NCBI GenBank assembly: GCA_013420905.1
Contig: JAAXNY010000011.1
Span: forward strand, 496,001 to 560,000
Reading direction: 5' to 3'
DNA: 64,000 bases
DNA from: Collybia mongolica
Lineage: Eukaryota > Basidiomycota > Agaricomycetes > Agaricales > Clitocybaceae
The position numbers and the translations under genes were made by a program. Position 1 is the stretch's first letter. Each line of letters opens with the position of its first letter. The notes beneath the pieces were generated by a model. The model had not been told where the DNA came from. It saw nothing but the letters and a program-made list of their open reading frames with translations, and made no database searches. This document shows positions 11,537-23,829 of the stretch, in pieces.

Positions 11537-12633
11537 TAAAGTTATCTTGACTTCTTATTTGTGTGCACTTGTATCATCACGCTCTTTCGATTTTCCAGTT
11601 TGTATGATCCGTATTGAGAATCAAGTATTGTGTATCACCCAACTCTTTCCTAAAGGTGCCTAGGATGCATTGCTATTAGGCATTCGCGCGTAAAAATGAC
11701 TTTCAAATGACTTTGAATTGATCGAATCAGGTGGAGAAAATAGGTCAGTCTATCAAAGAAAATGATGTCGCGTTAGAATAAAGTTTGTATCCAAACATAC
11801 ACCGCCACGCACACAGATCGAGTTATCGGTGGTTCCTAAACAGAAATATGCATCCTACTCCCCTGGACCCGAGGCTGGTAACCATGCTCAGGCGGTGGGT
11901 GATCGCTGGGTAATGGTGCGCCTCTTTTAAGGGGAAAGCAAGAGGAGGTGATATAACAACGTATATTACACATGACTGGTGTCATGGAACGTTGTTTGAG
12001 TAACTGAAATATTTATCGCGTACAGTAGTGGGCATGGGGATGCCTGGGACAGGAGGACCTGGGACATCTGGACGCGTCCCCCGCTTAAGCTTTCACGTGA
12101 TCATATTAAGAATCAGGAGTACACGTGAGAATGACCGGGCTGCAGGATCTAAACTGACTATGGGTTACCAGCGGCTGCTATACACCCTGCAGTACACGCC
12201 TCCAAGCCGCATGCCACGTAGCAGCAAGTCCAATTAGTTGCGGTCCAGGAGTCACTGGCAACAGCTAGAACCACCCCCACACGCCGTGAACCCAAATTGA
12301 ACCCCAGTAAAAACCGCTATTTATATTTTTTTGCATAACGTGTTTTGCCCAGAATATTGGGTCGTCATCATTGCATTCTGACCTTTCAAATCACCCTTAA
12401 GTCAATGGGGGAAGTGCGACAATTGATAGACATACATCTTGATCGCCTCTCGATGAAGCGCTCTTTTTTATGCTGCCACTTCGATACAGTGATAGTGGCC
12501 CCTGATAAACAACCTGGCAACTCTCCAATTCCTTTCAATACCCAAGGCAAGGACAACGGTGAAACATCAAGATCTGTGCGTGTTGTGTCGGGTGTATTGT
12601 ATCCCTTATCCCTCATCCCAATTACTGCTATAG
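11537..12633. other. Intergenic region upstream of the spherulin-4-like gene
   Basis: Nothing coding is recognised. From about 12,400 on, the sequence is shared with 23,830-24,017, so the duplicated block includes this upstream flank (presumably the promoter). Confidence 0.4.
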
Positions 12634-14910
12634 ATGCTTGCCTTGCTAGTATTGCAACTGTCTCTTGTTTCATGCATTCAGGCCCTAGGCGTGAGCTTTT
12701 CATCATCATGCCTGTTATAGCTTACGATGCTACAAATATTTCCCAGATATTCATTCCTCTAGATGTAGACCCCGCACCAGGTACTTGTTCAGGATGGACC
12801 CGGGTTATCTCTTCGTTAGTGGGGTAGAATATGTTATGATGCTATTCAAAAACCACTCTTCGTAGAATCTCCGCCAACCCCCAAACGTCGTTCTTCAGTA
12901 TTGTGAACCCGAACGATGGACCAGGTGACCATGGCTCGCAACCGAGTGGTGCTTTCCGCCACTGCGTTCAGCTGCTTCGCCCCCGTTTCAACGCCACTGT
13001 GCTTGGGTATATCAATACTGGTGCATATCTTGGCATAATCAATGAAAACCAAGACTGATAATACACAGAGACGGGCAGCAAGGCCTTGTCGAATGTCCAA
13101 AATGAGATTGACACCTACGCCGGATGGAATCCGTCATATCGACCAACGGGCATTTTCTTTGACGCGGTTCCATCTAGAGTCAGCCTTGTCAGTCAATATA
13201 AATCTTATGCTACTTATGCAAGAGGAAAAGGATTCGAATTCGTAAGTCTCCAGCTCCTCAAAATGAATGCAGCGCTTGACGACATTAGATTGGTCTGGAT
13301 CCGGGTGAAATGCCTGACCCTGGTTACTTCAGTATTGCAGACCTTGTCAACGTCTACGAGTCTTCGTATGCGAGTTTCCATGCCGATGAAAATGTATTTA
13401 ACGATACTTCTACTCCAACACATAAACAATGTGAGTCATAGCCTCATCTGGTTTCTTATAGCGAGCATCCTTTTCACATATTATTACAATCAGCCGTTTG
13501 GCTTACGGAAGCACCCGTAGCAGAATCGTATGGTGCAGTGATATCTCAGATAGCGGAAAAAGGAGTCGCGGCAGTGTATATCAGTAATTTCCGTGACGAT
13601 GAAGCTGGTATTCCTACCCAATGGGCATCATTCGTAGAGGATGTGGGTAGGGAAAACGCGGTAGGTATTTTCTGTGACCTCACCCTGATCCTAATATAAT
13701 TATCTGTAGGCTCCAGGAAACTCAGCCTCCCCAAACACGGCGGTTGTTCACTCAGTGAGTACCTGGCATCCGAATCTAGTGTATCGTCAGGGATTTGAAT
13801 ATTTACCGTGCCACGCTTTTCAGTCCATCACTGGCATATCAAGCACTGGAGTATAGGATTCATAGCTTTTCCCACGAACATAGACTTAAGAGCAACCCCA
13901 TTCAGGTTTCTAGTTCGCCTCAAGCAACCGGAAAGAGTTCACAGCAAACATCGAGCCACCCACCGGTAGGCGCCATCGTCGGCGGAACCCTTGGTGGATT
14001 GGTTACGTTGTCAGTTGTGTTACTTATCATCTTTTTCATTCGTCGGAATCGGCGACGGCAGGATCACAGTGGTAGGTGTCGGTCACTGTCAGATAGATAA
14101 AGCATTCATGAGAACGATGTTCTAGTGGCTGGAGAAGTAGTCCACCCGTTCACCGCTTCTCAGCCTACTCTTTTGGGAAATAATCACCATGTCACAAGGG
14201 AGAAGCGGCGTTTTGCTAATGTCCTGGGGAATTTCCACGTCGGGGCGTCATCCAGACGAGAAAATAATAACACCTCGGCCGCATCACAAACTACACCTTC
14301 CTCGTCTGCAATGGCAGGGCTGCCTGATAGCCAGACTGACCTATCAATGCGTGCTTATACTCTTTCCACAAATGGGGTTTCCATCGGGCCACCGCCAACC
14401 TACTCTACATAAATGCGGAAGTGAGTTGTCCATAATAGAATGTCATCCTTGGATATTACGCAACAAAATCTGACGTACAAATGTTACAGAACCTTTTCTC
14501 GGATACAACAGGCTCATCAAAGACTTGTATCCCTATGCATTCAATGCCTCCCAGGGAACGCTGCCCCAACATGTTTTATTAGATACATGTACCTGTTTTC
14601 TACTTATCCTTTCCAGTCCTTTGTATTATGTGTTGGGAGACTCCGGTCGCTTATCGCTATTTACAGACCATTCTGTGATATATAAGATAATAACATATCA
14701 ACCATTGGATTGTATGTCTGTTTGACCTAGTTGAAACGATCACTGCGAGCGCTAGTGACTGAAACTATCAATGGTAATCGTAGATTCTCCCTTGCGAGAT
14801 GAAATTAATGATGTGATAAGTCACTCCCTTCTGGGCTACACGAGATAGGCAAGAATCTAATTATGATAGGCACACTACTTGCCGCCCTCTCCCTACCATC
14901 AGGTCTATTA
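12400..14910. repeat. Segmental duplication, unit A (partner 23,830-26,300)
   Basis: Homology with 23,830-26,300 covers the upstream flank, the whole spherulin-4-like gene with its introns, and about 500 bases after the stop. In that last part both copies read tgcgagat...gatcactcc-like sequence and then diverge near 14,910/26,300. Introns and flanks are alignable, so this is a genomic duplication and not a retrocopy. Confidence 0.75.
12634..14412 (+). CDS. Spherulin-4-like ectodomain, single TM, cytosolic PPxY tail (copy A)
   Basis: ATG 12634 opens a signal peptide (MLALLVLQLSLVSCIQAL). Exons follow with QIFIPLDVDPAPGT, VISS..., SIVNPNDGPG, DTYAGWNPSYRPTGIFFD, DPGEMPDPGYFSIADLVNVY and AAVYISNF, the signature blocks of spherulation-specific family 4 (PF12138). 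A short stalk leads to the membrane segment (PVGAIVGGTLGGLVTLSVVL) and RRNRRRQ. After a conserved intron the tail begins VAGEVVHPFT and ends PPPTYST, a PPxY motif. About nine introns are needed. The first seems to use a GC donor (ggcgtgagc), because the phase then continues correctly. One boundary near 13,010-13,070 is uncertain. Expression is not shown, but the frame is open through every exon I could align with copy B. Confidence 0.75.
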
Positions 14911-17504
14911 TGACTACAAGTGACCACGGGGATGTGCGAATCATGGTTTATTTTGATCAAGGCTTTCTTAAATAAGGTTCGGGGATTAAGTGGTCTAGCC
15001 ATTGCTATGCATGGCCGGTCTGAGTTCCATGATGAAGATTTCATGTGCCCTATTAAGAATAGATGAAAAAGATTCAGGCATGGACATAAAATGCAGAAAC
15101 AACATACTTTGACCTGCAAGATGACAGATTGATAGTATCTGTAAGACACCCATCATGTATAAGTAAGGTTTTGTAAAGTAGATAGTGTTAGCATGACTCT
15201 CAAACAAGGTCAGTGAATAGTGCACATTTTAAAGCCATTTGGACTCTGTAAGGGGCAGCATTGCCACAAGTGCTAGCTGAGGGAGAGCAATGTGCATGGT
15301 GGAATCAACCATGTAGGGAAGGGGGCACTGGGGGCACAGGCAGCTTAGTCACATGAAGGAGACCTGGACCTAAGGTATTGCAAAGGTGTGGACCTGGAAG
15401 GGTACACACCAACTATATACAGCACATTGGAGGATAAACTATGGAGCTATGTTGGAAACCGGTATAGGCCCGCTTGGGCATGCAATGGTGCCCTGGTAAG
15501 GCACCAGTAAGGAGTCATGTACTATCCACAAAAGGGGTTAGAGGTGGGATCACAAGGTTAGTAGAGTTACACCAAAGTCAGGCATATGGCAGCATATGAA
15601 TACATATGATAGATGCAAAGTTAGTCTGAGTGATTAGATGGGGGCAAACTAGTGCTCCCCTTACAGACTCTAGTTTATATTGGAAAAATACTCAGACAAA
15701 TGCAATCTGTCATGCCCTGCCATGTTGCATCATGTGCATCTGCAAACAGATGATATTCTCTTAGCTTACATTTTCAAGATTCTATTTCATAGACATAGGA
15801 CTTGGCATATTTTTACTTTTTCTACCTACAAAAATTGTCATACCACCTCAGTCTATTCTAAGATAGAGCTCATTCATAGCCAGCTACATCACATGACCAA
15901 AACATTACAAAACTGTGACAAAGTCAATAATTTGGATAAGGTGCTTTAGTGGGCACAATTACAGGAAATTGGGGATCAAGTGATCATTCATTAAGTACTT
16001 AGCTAGAATTCCTCGATCCCGGAATTTTGATTTTCAGCCAAATGAATAAGTAGTATGCAAAATGGGAGTTAAGTCCCAGCTGCAATGCATCAAAATTAAA
16101 ATTATACAATGTGCATTGCACCAGAGTAGAATCAATGCCCAGCCTCAAGGAAAAAAAGTTCTTGAGAAATCTTCAGTTTTTATCTTCATGCATGGTTTGC
16201 ATGCTCTCTTGCAAAAATCCCCAGTGGATTAGGGGTTCAGACCAAGGGCAGACCAATGTGCATCACACTAAAAGTAACACCACATGATGTAGCTGGTTAT
16301 AAATGAGCATATCCTATATTTGTTACAAATTCCCTATTCATGTGCTCTATTCACTCTTTTCCCTTACATATTACTGATTACACATGCTTACTAACATCGG
16401 CTGACTCTTATCTCTAAAACCCATATATGCATTCTATTTCCCATGCTTACTCATCCCCTATATCTATATAACCAATAACACTAATCCCTCTTATCTATAC
16501 AACCAATAGCATAAACCATGCTTATCTATGCTTATTGGACTCCTACATATATATAGGGATATTCTAGCTTAGTTAGTTCTTTAGCTTGACCTAGCTGAAT
16601 TCACCTTATTCATCTATTCTTGACTCCTCAACGCAAACTCGATCCTACTTGCCTTATGAAGGGAGTAGTGTATCATTGAATGAACAATCTGACTTAGCCC
16701 TCTAGTGGGAGTCATTAGACATTGGACTTATAGAGTCAATGGTCTTGAGATGAACAAACAATAAACCAGATTGATCTAGAGGATAAGGCCTAAACAGCCA
16801 TAACAATATTGACTGAGGTGTGTACTTTACTTCTAACTTGCCAAACCTACTTACTGATTATCACATAGCATTACTTATTCCAACAGGTACACTACAATAC
16901 AAAACAGTGTATTCTACGTTGACTGAGCATTACTTATTCCAATAGTTTATATCTAGCATCAAGTGCATTGTAGGTTGGCAAAAGTCAGTACTGTGTTGAA
17001 ATGGCAGGTAGTGCTGTGCTAAATGGCTACATGGATGCCTACTGGAGTAAAAGGAAAGGAGCATAGCAAGGCAAGGCAGAAATACATATAATAATGACAC
17101 TAGTCAAAATGCAGTGCCAGCATCAATGAGTACCAGATGGATACATGCAGGATACATGTTGACCCAAGAGTTGGTAGATTGACTAATTGTGGACATTGGA
17201 TCTGGCTTCCAGTTTGGATAACAGTGATTCCCAAGGGATGGCAGGCTACTGGCAGCCATCAACCCAACTGACCCAGCTGGAACCCAGCTGACCTTAGCAT
17301 GAACTTGGCAACCCATAATTTGTGAAGATAAGTTGGTTTGAATCATTGCATCTGACATCTCTGGTGGAGATGAAAGGCCTTGGGTATTAGGTGTATTTAT
17401 TAAAGTACAAAGTACATCCAGTGATATGATTCATATGAATATGATAAGCAATGAGTTGATTAACCTGACACACTCATACTGGTGTCAACTCAGAAATACA
17501 TCTG
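14911..17504. repeat. CpG-poor old repeat DNA, left of the hAT element
   Basis: No supported gene. From about 15,240 the dinucleotide CG nearly vanishes while TG and CA are frequent, the mark of long-term cytosine methylation and deamination. The part at about 16,270-16,820 looks like a decayed LTR: it has several ctatat/tatatatagg stretches followed by a tctttagcttgac...gactcctcaac leader-like sequence. I could not fix its ends or find a target duplication. Confidence 0.5.
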
Positions 17505-20500
17505 TAGTGCACGTCACAGGTAACCCACGGGTCACTCGACCTCTACCCGTACCCGTGTGAAACCCGTACCCATGCTCGTGGGTATGGGTACAGGCGGGTT
17601 ATGCGGGTACGGAAACCTGCGCAGGTTGGCACCACGGGTTCGCATTGTAGACAGTAGATTAGCAACTTGTACCTACTACAATATATCATCCCAACAACCA
17701 TCTAGCTCCGTCTCACTCCCATCTACATCAGGCAGTCTCGCAGCCTGCATCACATCCTTATCCTTCACCAAACCCATCCTGCTCCAAGCGCCGAGACACA
17801 TCAATGCACGCATGGACTGAACTGAGAGCCCATTCCAAACATGAGATAGAACGAGTCTTCCTTTACTGAAGACACGCTCCACATCAACTGAAGTAGCTGT
17901 AGGAGTTGTTAGATCAAGTACGGGAGACTAATAACAGAACACATACCTGGTATTGACAAGTAGTCTAACGCCATCCGAGAGAGATGGGGGTAGACCATCC
18001 GGTTTTTGACCCACCACGCAAATGCATTCTTGATGTTCTCGACAGGACACTCGAGGTACTGTTGAAGCTCGTCCTTGAGCTTGGAGGTGATGGGGGCAGA
18101 GACCGATGGTAGGTTGTCAAAGATGTTCCGCTTGGTAGGTCTAGTGGCCTAAAAAATGTATGTTAGCAAGTTTCGATGCAGAAACACATTGGATGGGTAG
18201 CACATACATTCTTCGTACAAACGACGACCTCATCGATGGGGAGGTCCGCATATGCTTGCTCAAACTTGTCACGGACAATTGCCATTGCAGTGGTGATCCA
18301 CGTGTCGTCCCAGTTGGCGTTGCGGAAATATTGAAGTTTGTGTCGTGGATGTAAGACTGCTCAAAAGCATTGTAATTGAATAGAATGATCAGGGGGAGGG
18401 GCGCTCACTCATGGCAATTCGGTAGACTTCTGACTGGTCTGTCATGTCGTAGTATTTGTTTAGATGGGCTTTTCCGAGTGCCAGCGAAGCGCGAATGGCA
18501 AGCAAGTACTTCAAGTCTTGGCTTGCAGTCGCGAGATGCACATCAATGTGGTCCATTGCAGGTATCACAGTGGCAAGGTTTGGCATTGAACGCGAAAAGA
18601 AAAGGGTCGCGTCCTTGAATATCTGTGAAAATGTGAGTGGCAGGATACGGGAAGACGGCCAGCACAACGTACTCCCAATACATCACACAGCTGCTGAACC
18701 AGCTCCCATTCCTCATCTGAAAGCTCATACTTCCTCATATCCCTGTCACCAGAAATTTCATCGATTGCCTCACAATATTCGAGAGCAAACATAAGCATGT
18801 TGTACGTCGAATTCCAGCGTGTCACAACATCGCGTGGCATCATCCAAATGGCAAGGGGATCGGTAGCATCATCTGCCAGATCTTCAAGGAGCTGAATCCA
18901 GCGAGGGAGTAGGATTGTCGTGGAGTTTTTGATCGCATACGCAAGTTTTCGTAGCTGGATTGGATGAGTACCAGTCCAGCATTAGAGTTTAATCTGAGTT
19001 TAAACTTACTTTTACTAGGACCAACCGCACTGGACGCACCGCCAGATCAAGCTCGTCTTGATCCTCCTGTGACATCCCATCATGTGGATTGACCCATCCC
19101 TCTTCTCCGTCATCATCCTCATCATCATTTCTCTCGTCCATCGCTGCCTCCTCCATCTCGATATCTCCTGCAAGGTCTACCAGCGCCTGCAACGCCACAT
19201 CAAGCGCTTCATCTGCCTTGGCTTTTGGCACGTCGAATTGGTGAAGGATTACTTTGACGACTAGGTTCAGAATATGTGTAAAGCAACGCGTTCGATTTGC
19301 GGCACCTGGGAACGCAACAATTAGCTCAGCAAGTGCGTCGATCATCACGTCATTTGGCGACGCGTTATCGCACGTAACACTGAGAATCTGGTGTGCAAGA
19401 TCACTGTAAGTCCCATTTTTTCATGTAAATCATCCAGCATATTTACCTTGTGTGCTATCCCAAAATCAACTAGTATTTTCACGAATGCAGATGCAAGATT
19501 CATGCCGGAATGAGACTTTGCAACCTCCACAAGGTCAAGCAGAAGACACATCGGCTCCCCGTTCTGCTCAAAGTGGACGGTTACAGCAATATAAGCCTTG
19601 TGGTTAGGCGAAGTCCATGCATCTGTCCCGAAGCTGAGGGCACCCTCATGTTCCTGGATGGGGTAAATCAATCTCGTCCTATGTCATCACGAAGCTGACT
19701 TGAATTCTTACTTGAAGCATCTTCGCAATCCTACCCCGAACCTTCGTGAACACTTGCTTGACATCACGCAAGACGGTGGAAGGAGAAGGTATGTAATATT
19801 CCAGTCTGCCAGTCTTCATGAGGCATTGGAATCCTCAATCGCTAACAATGGAAAAAGGTCGCATGCTTTTGGATACCCAACGAACGATTTCAGCCCTGAG
19901 CTATACATTAGATAGGTTAGATGATAGTTGATCGCTACGAACCTAGTTTGGGCTTTATCGTGTTGGCGATGAGAAAAGGTAACCCCCCCTTTCCCCTTCC
20001 TCTCAAAGGCTGTTGTGATTGATCCGTCTTTTAGCTTCTTGGCTTTGTCTAACCCTTCCCAAGCACTCTCTAGGTCGCCACAAGCATCCGCACCATCTAA
20101 GATTTCATCTCCCCAACACAGTCGCGCATGCTTGCGAAGGTTTCCTGTCGAGTTTTGATCGGATGTATCAAGGTAACGTTGGACCATTCTTGGGTTTTTG
20201 CCACGTCCCTTACAATTTGATGCGGTGCACCTGAATTCGTGGACACGCTGTCCATCAACGGTCACAATGGAAGGAGTTGGCTGGAAGAACGCGTAGATCG
20301 GAGCCATCCACTCATCAGATAGTCGTTCTAATGGGAAAATTGGGTGAGCCAGGGTTCAGTGTTCTCACCACGTTTTGTTTGACTCACTGCGTTGTTCTTC
20401 TGCCGTCTCAACGGGTTTAGTTACCTCCGGCTCAACTTCGTCATCGTCATCCTCTTTATCATTGTCCTTTTCATCCTCATCCTCTTCGAAGTCCTTGGGT

Positions 20501-21032
20501 GCTGGAGCTGGATTGTTACCTAGCATCTCAACATCATCACTTCTGTCAGCAGCCTCAAGAACGGCATTGCAGTTTTTTGGTGGGTTATTCATGGATGCAC
20601 TGTCCTCATCCTCGACGTCCTCAACTGATGGTTGCCTATGTTGACGTTTTGCAGCCACAGCCCGTGCAGTGTCGGCTGACAGCTTGAGACGCTTGGTGAC
20701 AACATTGCTCTCTGCACCGACAAAGTTTTCATCAGTTATTTTAGAAGAGGCTTTCCTTTTCCGTCATGTAGTTATCTCAGGTTGGGTTGCGAGACACTTT
20801 GCGAGTTTTGATGGAGCTGGAGCCATTCTGATGGGAGTCAACTGTCTTGAAAATATTTGTGGTGTAAACTGTACAGTAGCGGTGATTAGAATAATAGTGC
20901 CTCAGAAAAACCCGCCAGACCCGTGCAACAGGTACGGGTTTCATGCGGGTACCTGATGTTGGACCCACACCCGTACCTGGCCAACCCATACCCGTGTACC
21001 CGCGCGGGTTTGCAAACCCGTGACGTGCACTA
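17505..21032. mobile_element. hAT transposon with 17-bp inverted repeats
   Basis: The left end tagtgcacgtcacaggt (17505-17521) and the right end acccgtgacgtgcacta (21016-21032) are inverted repeats with one mismatch. Subterminal acccgtacc-type words repeat at both ends (17,520-17,640 and 20,915-21,020), as expected for transposase binding sites. The element holds one transposase gene on the minus strand. The flanking eight bases (tacatctg and gttgttaa) do not match, so the expected target duplication is mutated, rearranged or absent. The element is CpG-rich in a CpG-poor surround, which suggests a more recent insertion. Confidence 0.9.
17676..20767 (-). pseudogene. hAT-family transposase, nearly intact
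   Basis: Order from the N-terminus: a basic start (RKRKASSK), an acidic linker (20,365-20,658), an intron, then a BED-like zinc-binding region (FRCTASNCKGRGKNPRM...LRKHARLCWG, from 20,240). The RNase-H-like core follows (LSFGTDAWTSPNHKAYIAVT; MIDALAELIVAFPGAANRTR; MPRDVVTRWNSTYNML), then the C-terminal hAT dimerisation domain (VERVFSKGRLVLSHVWNGLS; LGAWSRMG). Stop at 17676. Defects: TGA at 19,835-19,837 inside ...IVSD*GFQCLMKTG, where relatives have Arg, so CGA became TGA. In addition, the ATG at 20,765-20,767 is one base out of frame with the RKRKASS start, suggesting a one-base loss. Otherwise the exons join well. The protein would bind the element ends and catalyse cut-and-paste transposition. 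Confidence 0.85.
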
Positions 21033-23029
21033 GTTGTTAATACACACCAGCCAGAGCCAATTTGCACTTCTGATTCCATTTATGTTTGAGGAGATTGTGT
21101 ATTGAGGCTATGTCTACCCCATGATCAATGTTTTGGAGACATACTGTATACTACACAGAACTAGGCAATGCCCATTGGAGGTGTTGATTTTCCTGGGTGG
21201 TAAGTTGGAACATGACTTGAGTGGTGCAGTTAGGTGGTAGGATAAAAATGTGGGAGTATGAAAGAGGGGTATAGAGTAGGCTGAGGTACACTATTTACAG
21301 TATCAACATGCCATCATAGGAGTGATATAGCAGGGCAGACATGCTCAAGAGCTCAAAAGCCAAGGAGAACACATCACAGTTGTTGAGATAATGAAGATGT
21401 GAAATTTCCACTTAGTTGGTTGCTGTTAATGCCATTGGATGCTGGCCTTGACTTGCCATCCTGCTGTTTGCCAACACAACCTACAACAATTTCCTTATTT
21501 GGGGGGAGGGATGTCCTGCCATCAAACATATCCAAGATCCACTGATCTGCCACTTCTTGCATTGACTAGCTATGCACAATATTGCTGACAGGCTGAACAA
21601 GAAATTCACACAACTTTGAAACTCAGCTCAACACAGTAAATAATGTCAAAAAAAGACACAGAGAAGGCAGTTTTTGCACACAATTGATAAATAACTATGT
21701 TATAAGAAAGTGTTTAAAATATAAGAGCAAAGCACAATGAGAAAATGAGTGTATAAATCAAAAATATTGCAAAGCATGTGAATTTTTTTTTTGATTTTTG
21801 CGAAGGATTCAGGCTCCTAGAACCATCCCATTGTACCACTTTACATGTAAACCAATTGTCATTTTGTTTATATTTGCACTGCAGCAAACATCTTGCATGA
21901 AAGTGGTAGAGAGGCTGGCAGATTATGTCTCAGCAATCTCGGAGGTAACCCATAAACCCTAGCTTAGGTCTTATTTTACAGTTTCTTGAACAACACACCA
22001 AACCTGCACAAACAATATTAAAACACATTGCTTAACTTATTGGGTCATGATAGGTGACCACCTCACTCTGGCAAATCATCTGCAAAGTGAGGTCATGATC
22101 AATTTTTGATGTCATTGTCCTCAATGTTATGTCATCTGTAATAATAAATGTGCACTGTCCACTACATCAATTCAAGGTTCATATCAATAATGACCCCTGC
22201 TACAACACATTTCAATACAAGTTTAAAAGCTATTGCTGATCTCAATATTTCTGTCTTAGAATTTATAGTCTTATGATTTACAGATGCAGCTTATTATGCC
22301 ATCACTGATCCTGGCTGTAATGCTAATCATTTTTTTGATTGCATTAGAAGCTACCCATTAACTGAAATATCAGCATGAAAAAGGGCAGAAAAAAAATGAC
22401 TAATTACTATAGTTCTAATACTGTCTCACAAAAAGGAGAGTGGATTTCCAAGATCTTGGATTGCCTTGATATTCCATTTGTACTTGATTTATGTTGGATG
22501 ACATCAAAAATTGATTATAACCTCACTTTACAGCTGATTTGCCAGAGCAAGGTGGTTACCTGTTGTGACCCATAAGTTAGGCAATATGTTTTAATATTAT
22601 TTGTGCAGGTTTGGTGTGTTGTTCAAGAAACTGTAAAATAAGACCTAAGCTAGGTTTTATGGGTTACCTCCAAGATCACCAAGACATAATCTGCCAGCCC
22701 CTCTACCACTTTCATGCAAGATGTTTGCCACAGTGCAAATATAAACAAATGTCAAATTGTTTATATGTAAAGTGGTACAATGGGATGCTTCTAGAAGCCT
22801 ACAAAGGATTAAGGTTTCAGAGCATCCAGGAAATGGAAAGAACCTCATTCTATAAATAGAACTTGGAACTTCAGGGGCCATACAACTCAGCCTCCTGTAT
22901 CTACTGGACTTTGTGCAAGATGCCTGTCTGATATCACACTTCAGCCACTCAATGACTGAAATCAAGATCTATAGAGAAAGGTACAAGCATATATCATGCC
23001 CTCATCCTTCTTCCTTAACTTAACCATCA
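21033..23029. repeat. CpG-poor old repeat DNA, right of the hAT element
   Basis: Same CpG-poor composition as 15,240-17,504, so the hAT probably landed inside one older repeat tract. No gene was seen. It contains the foldback element described separately and a word (cattctataaatagaacttgga, near 22,848) that recurs as cattctataaatggaacttgga near 44,633. Confidence 0.5.
21808..22806. repeat. Foldback element: 309-bp inverted arms with a 382-bp spacer
   Basis: Left arm 21,808-22,116 and right arm 22,499-22,806 are reverse complements with scattered transitions. The shared core includes tcttgcatgaaagtggtaga, taggtcttattttacagttt and atcaatttttgatg. There is no coding capacity. It looks like a non-autonomous long-inverted-repeat transposon. 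Confidence 0.8.
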
Positions 23030-23360
23030 TACCACCCTGCCATGTGTTTTCCATCTCACCATCAATCACTACTGGGTTATTTTTCTATTTTCACCAACCC
23101 AATGCCTTCTTAAAAGTGCAAGGACACTTTTTCTGGCATAAGTTATTTTGGTACTTGGAGGACTGAAGGAGTCAAATTGGAGTATGCTCAGACTAACATG
23201 TATACAGAAGAGCATGCACCAAACTGCTAATAGAAACTTAAAAGTGCATCAGTGGTTTACAAAAAATATATCTGTTTCATAAAACATGATGGAGAAGGTG
23301 TTTTAATCAAGGTCTTTGGAACTGTGACTAGAAGTGGGGCTGTATCATGGTCTGTAGAGA
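23030..23360 (+). pseudogene. Deamination-decayed fragment of the lectin-like surface gene
   Basis: Aligns with 10,190-10,510: tattccggtacttggagga there is tattttggtacttggagga here, and gtcgaagcggagtat is gtcaaattggagtat. Nearly all CpG sites are lost by C-to-T or G-to-A changes and the frame is full of stops. It covers the ATG region, first exon, first intron and start of the second exon only; the stalk, TM and tail are absent. Homology and CpG depletion both stop near 23,360. Confidence 0.7.
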
Positions 23361-23829
23361 GCGGGAAGCAGTGACATCATGGCTTGGCTCTACACACATT
23401 CCCCTATACCGCGCGGTGGTACACAATTTGAGCATCGCGTACAGGCGGGACGCGTCAAATTACGTGTTGCACGTGATTAAACCCGCCGGAATCAAGCCAG
23501 GGTCCACATTAATTAAGTACGCCTTGGCTAGCACTTGGCAAACACCTCGAGTGACGGAAGAACTTATTACCATCGTTGGTCTGCAGTGTCATGCAGTGGA
23601 TGCACTCTGTTTTATAGCCGCCCATATCACCATACCTTGGATCAAGTCAAATTGGGGCCCAAGACTGACACGGTCACCAGCTAAAATTCCCGCCACTGCA
23701 AACCCAAGCAAAACCACGATTGGTACTGAGCATTTGGCCGTCTTACACTCTGCTCGCTGCTCTCTGTTATGTCCAATCACGTTGATTCCAATCTGGGAAC
23801 CGTGACACCTGATGGGAGCCTAACTATCA
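23361..23829. other. CpG-rich spacer, no supported gene
   Basis: The composition changes sharply to CpG-rich (ccgcgcggtgg near 23,407). An ORF at 23,347-23,805 has no recognisable motif and no counterpart between the homologous genes at 10-12 kb. Confidence 0.35.

Noticed and set aside
16270..16820. Complete LTR with defined ends
   Set aside because: The promoter-like and leader-like look is suggestive, but I could not find TG...CA ends, a partner LTR or a target duplication, so it is only mentioned inside the repeat entry.
17497..21040. Target-site duplication of the hAT
   Set aside because: The eight bases outside each end (tacatctg, gttgttaa) do not match in any nearby offset.
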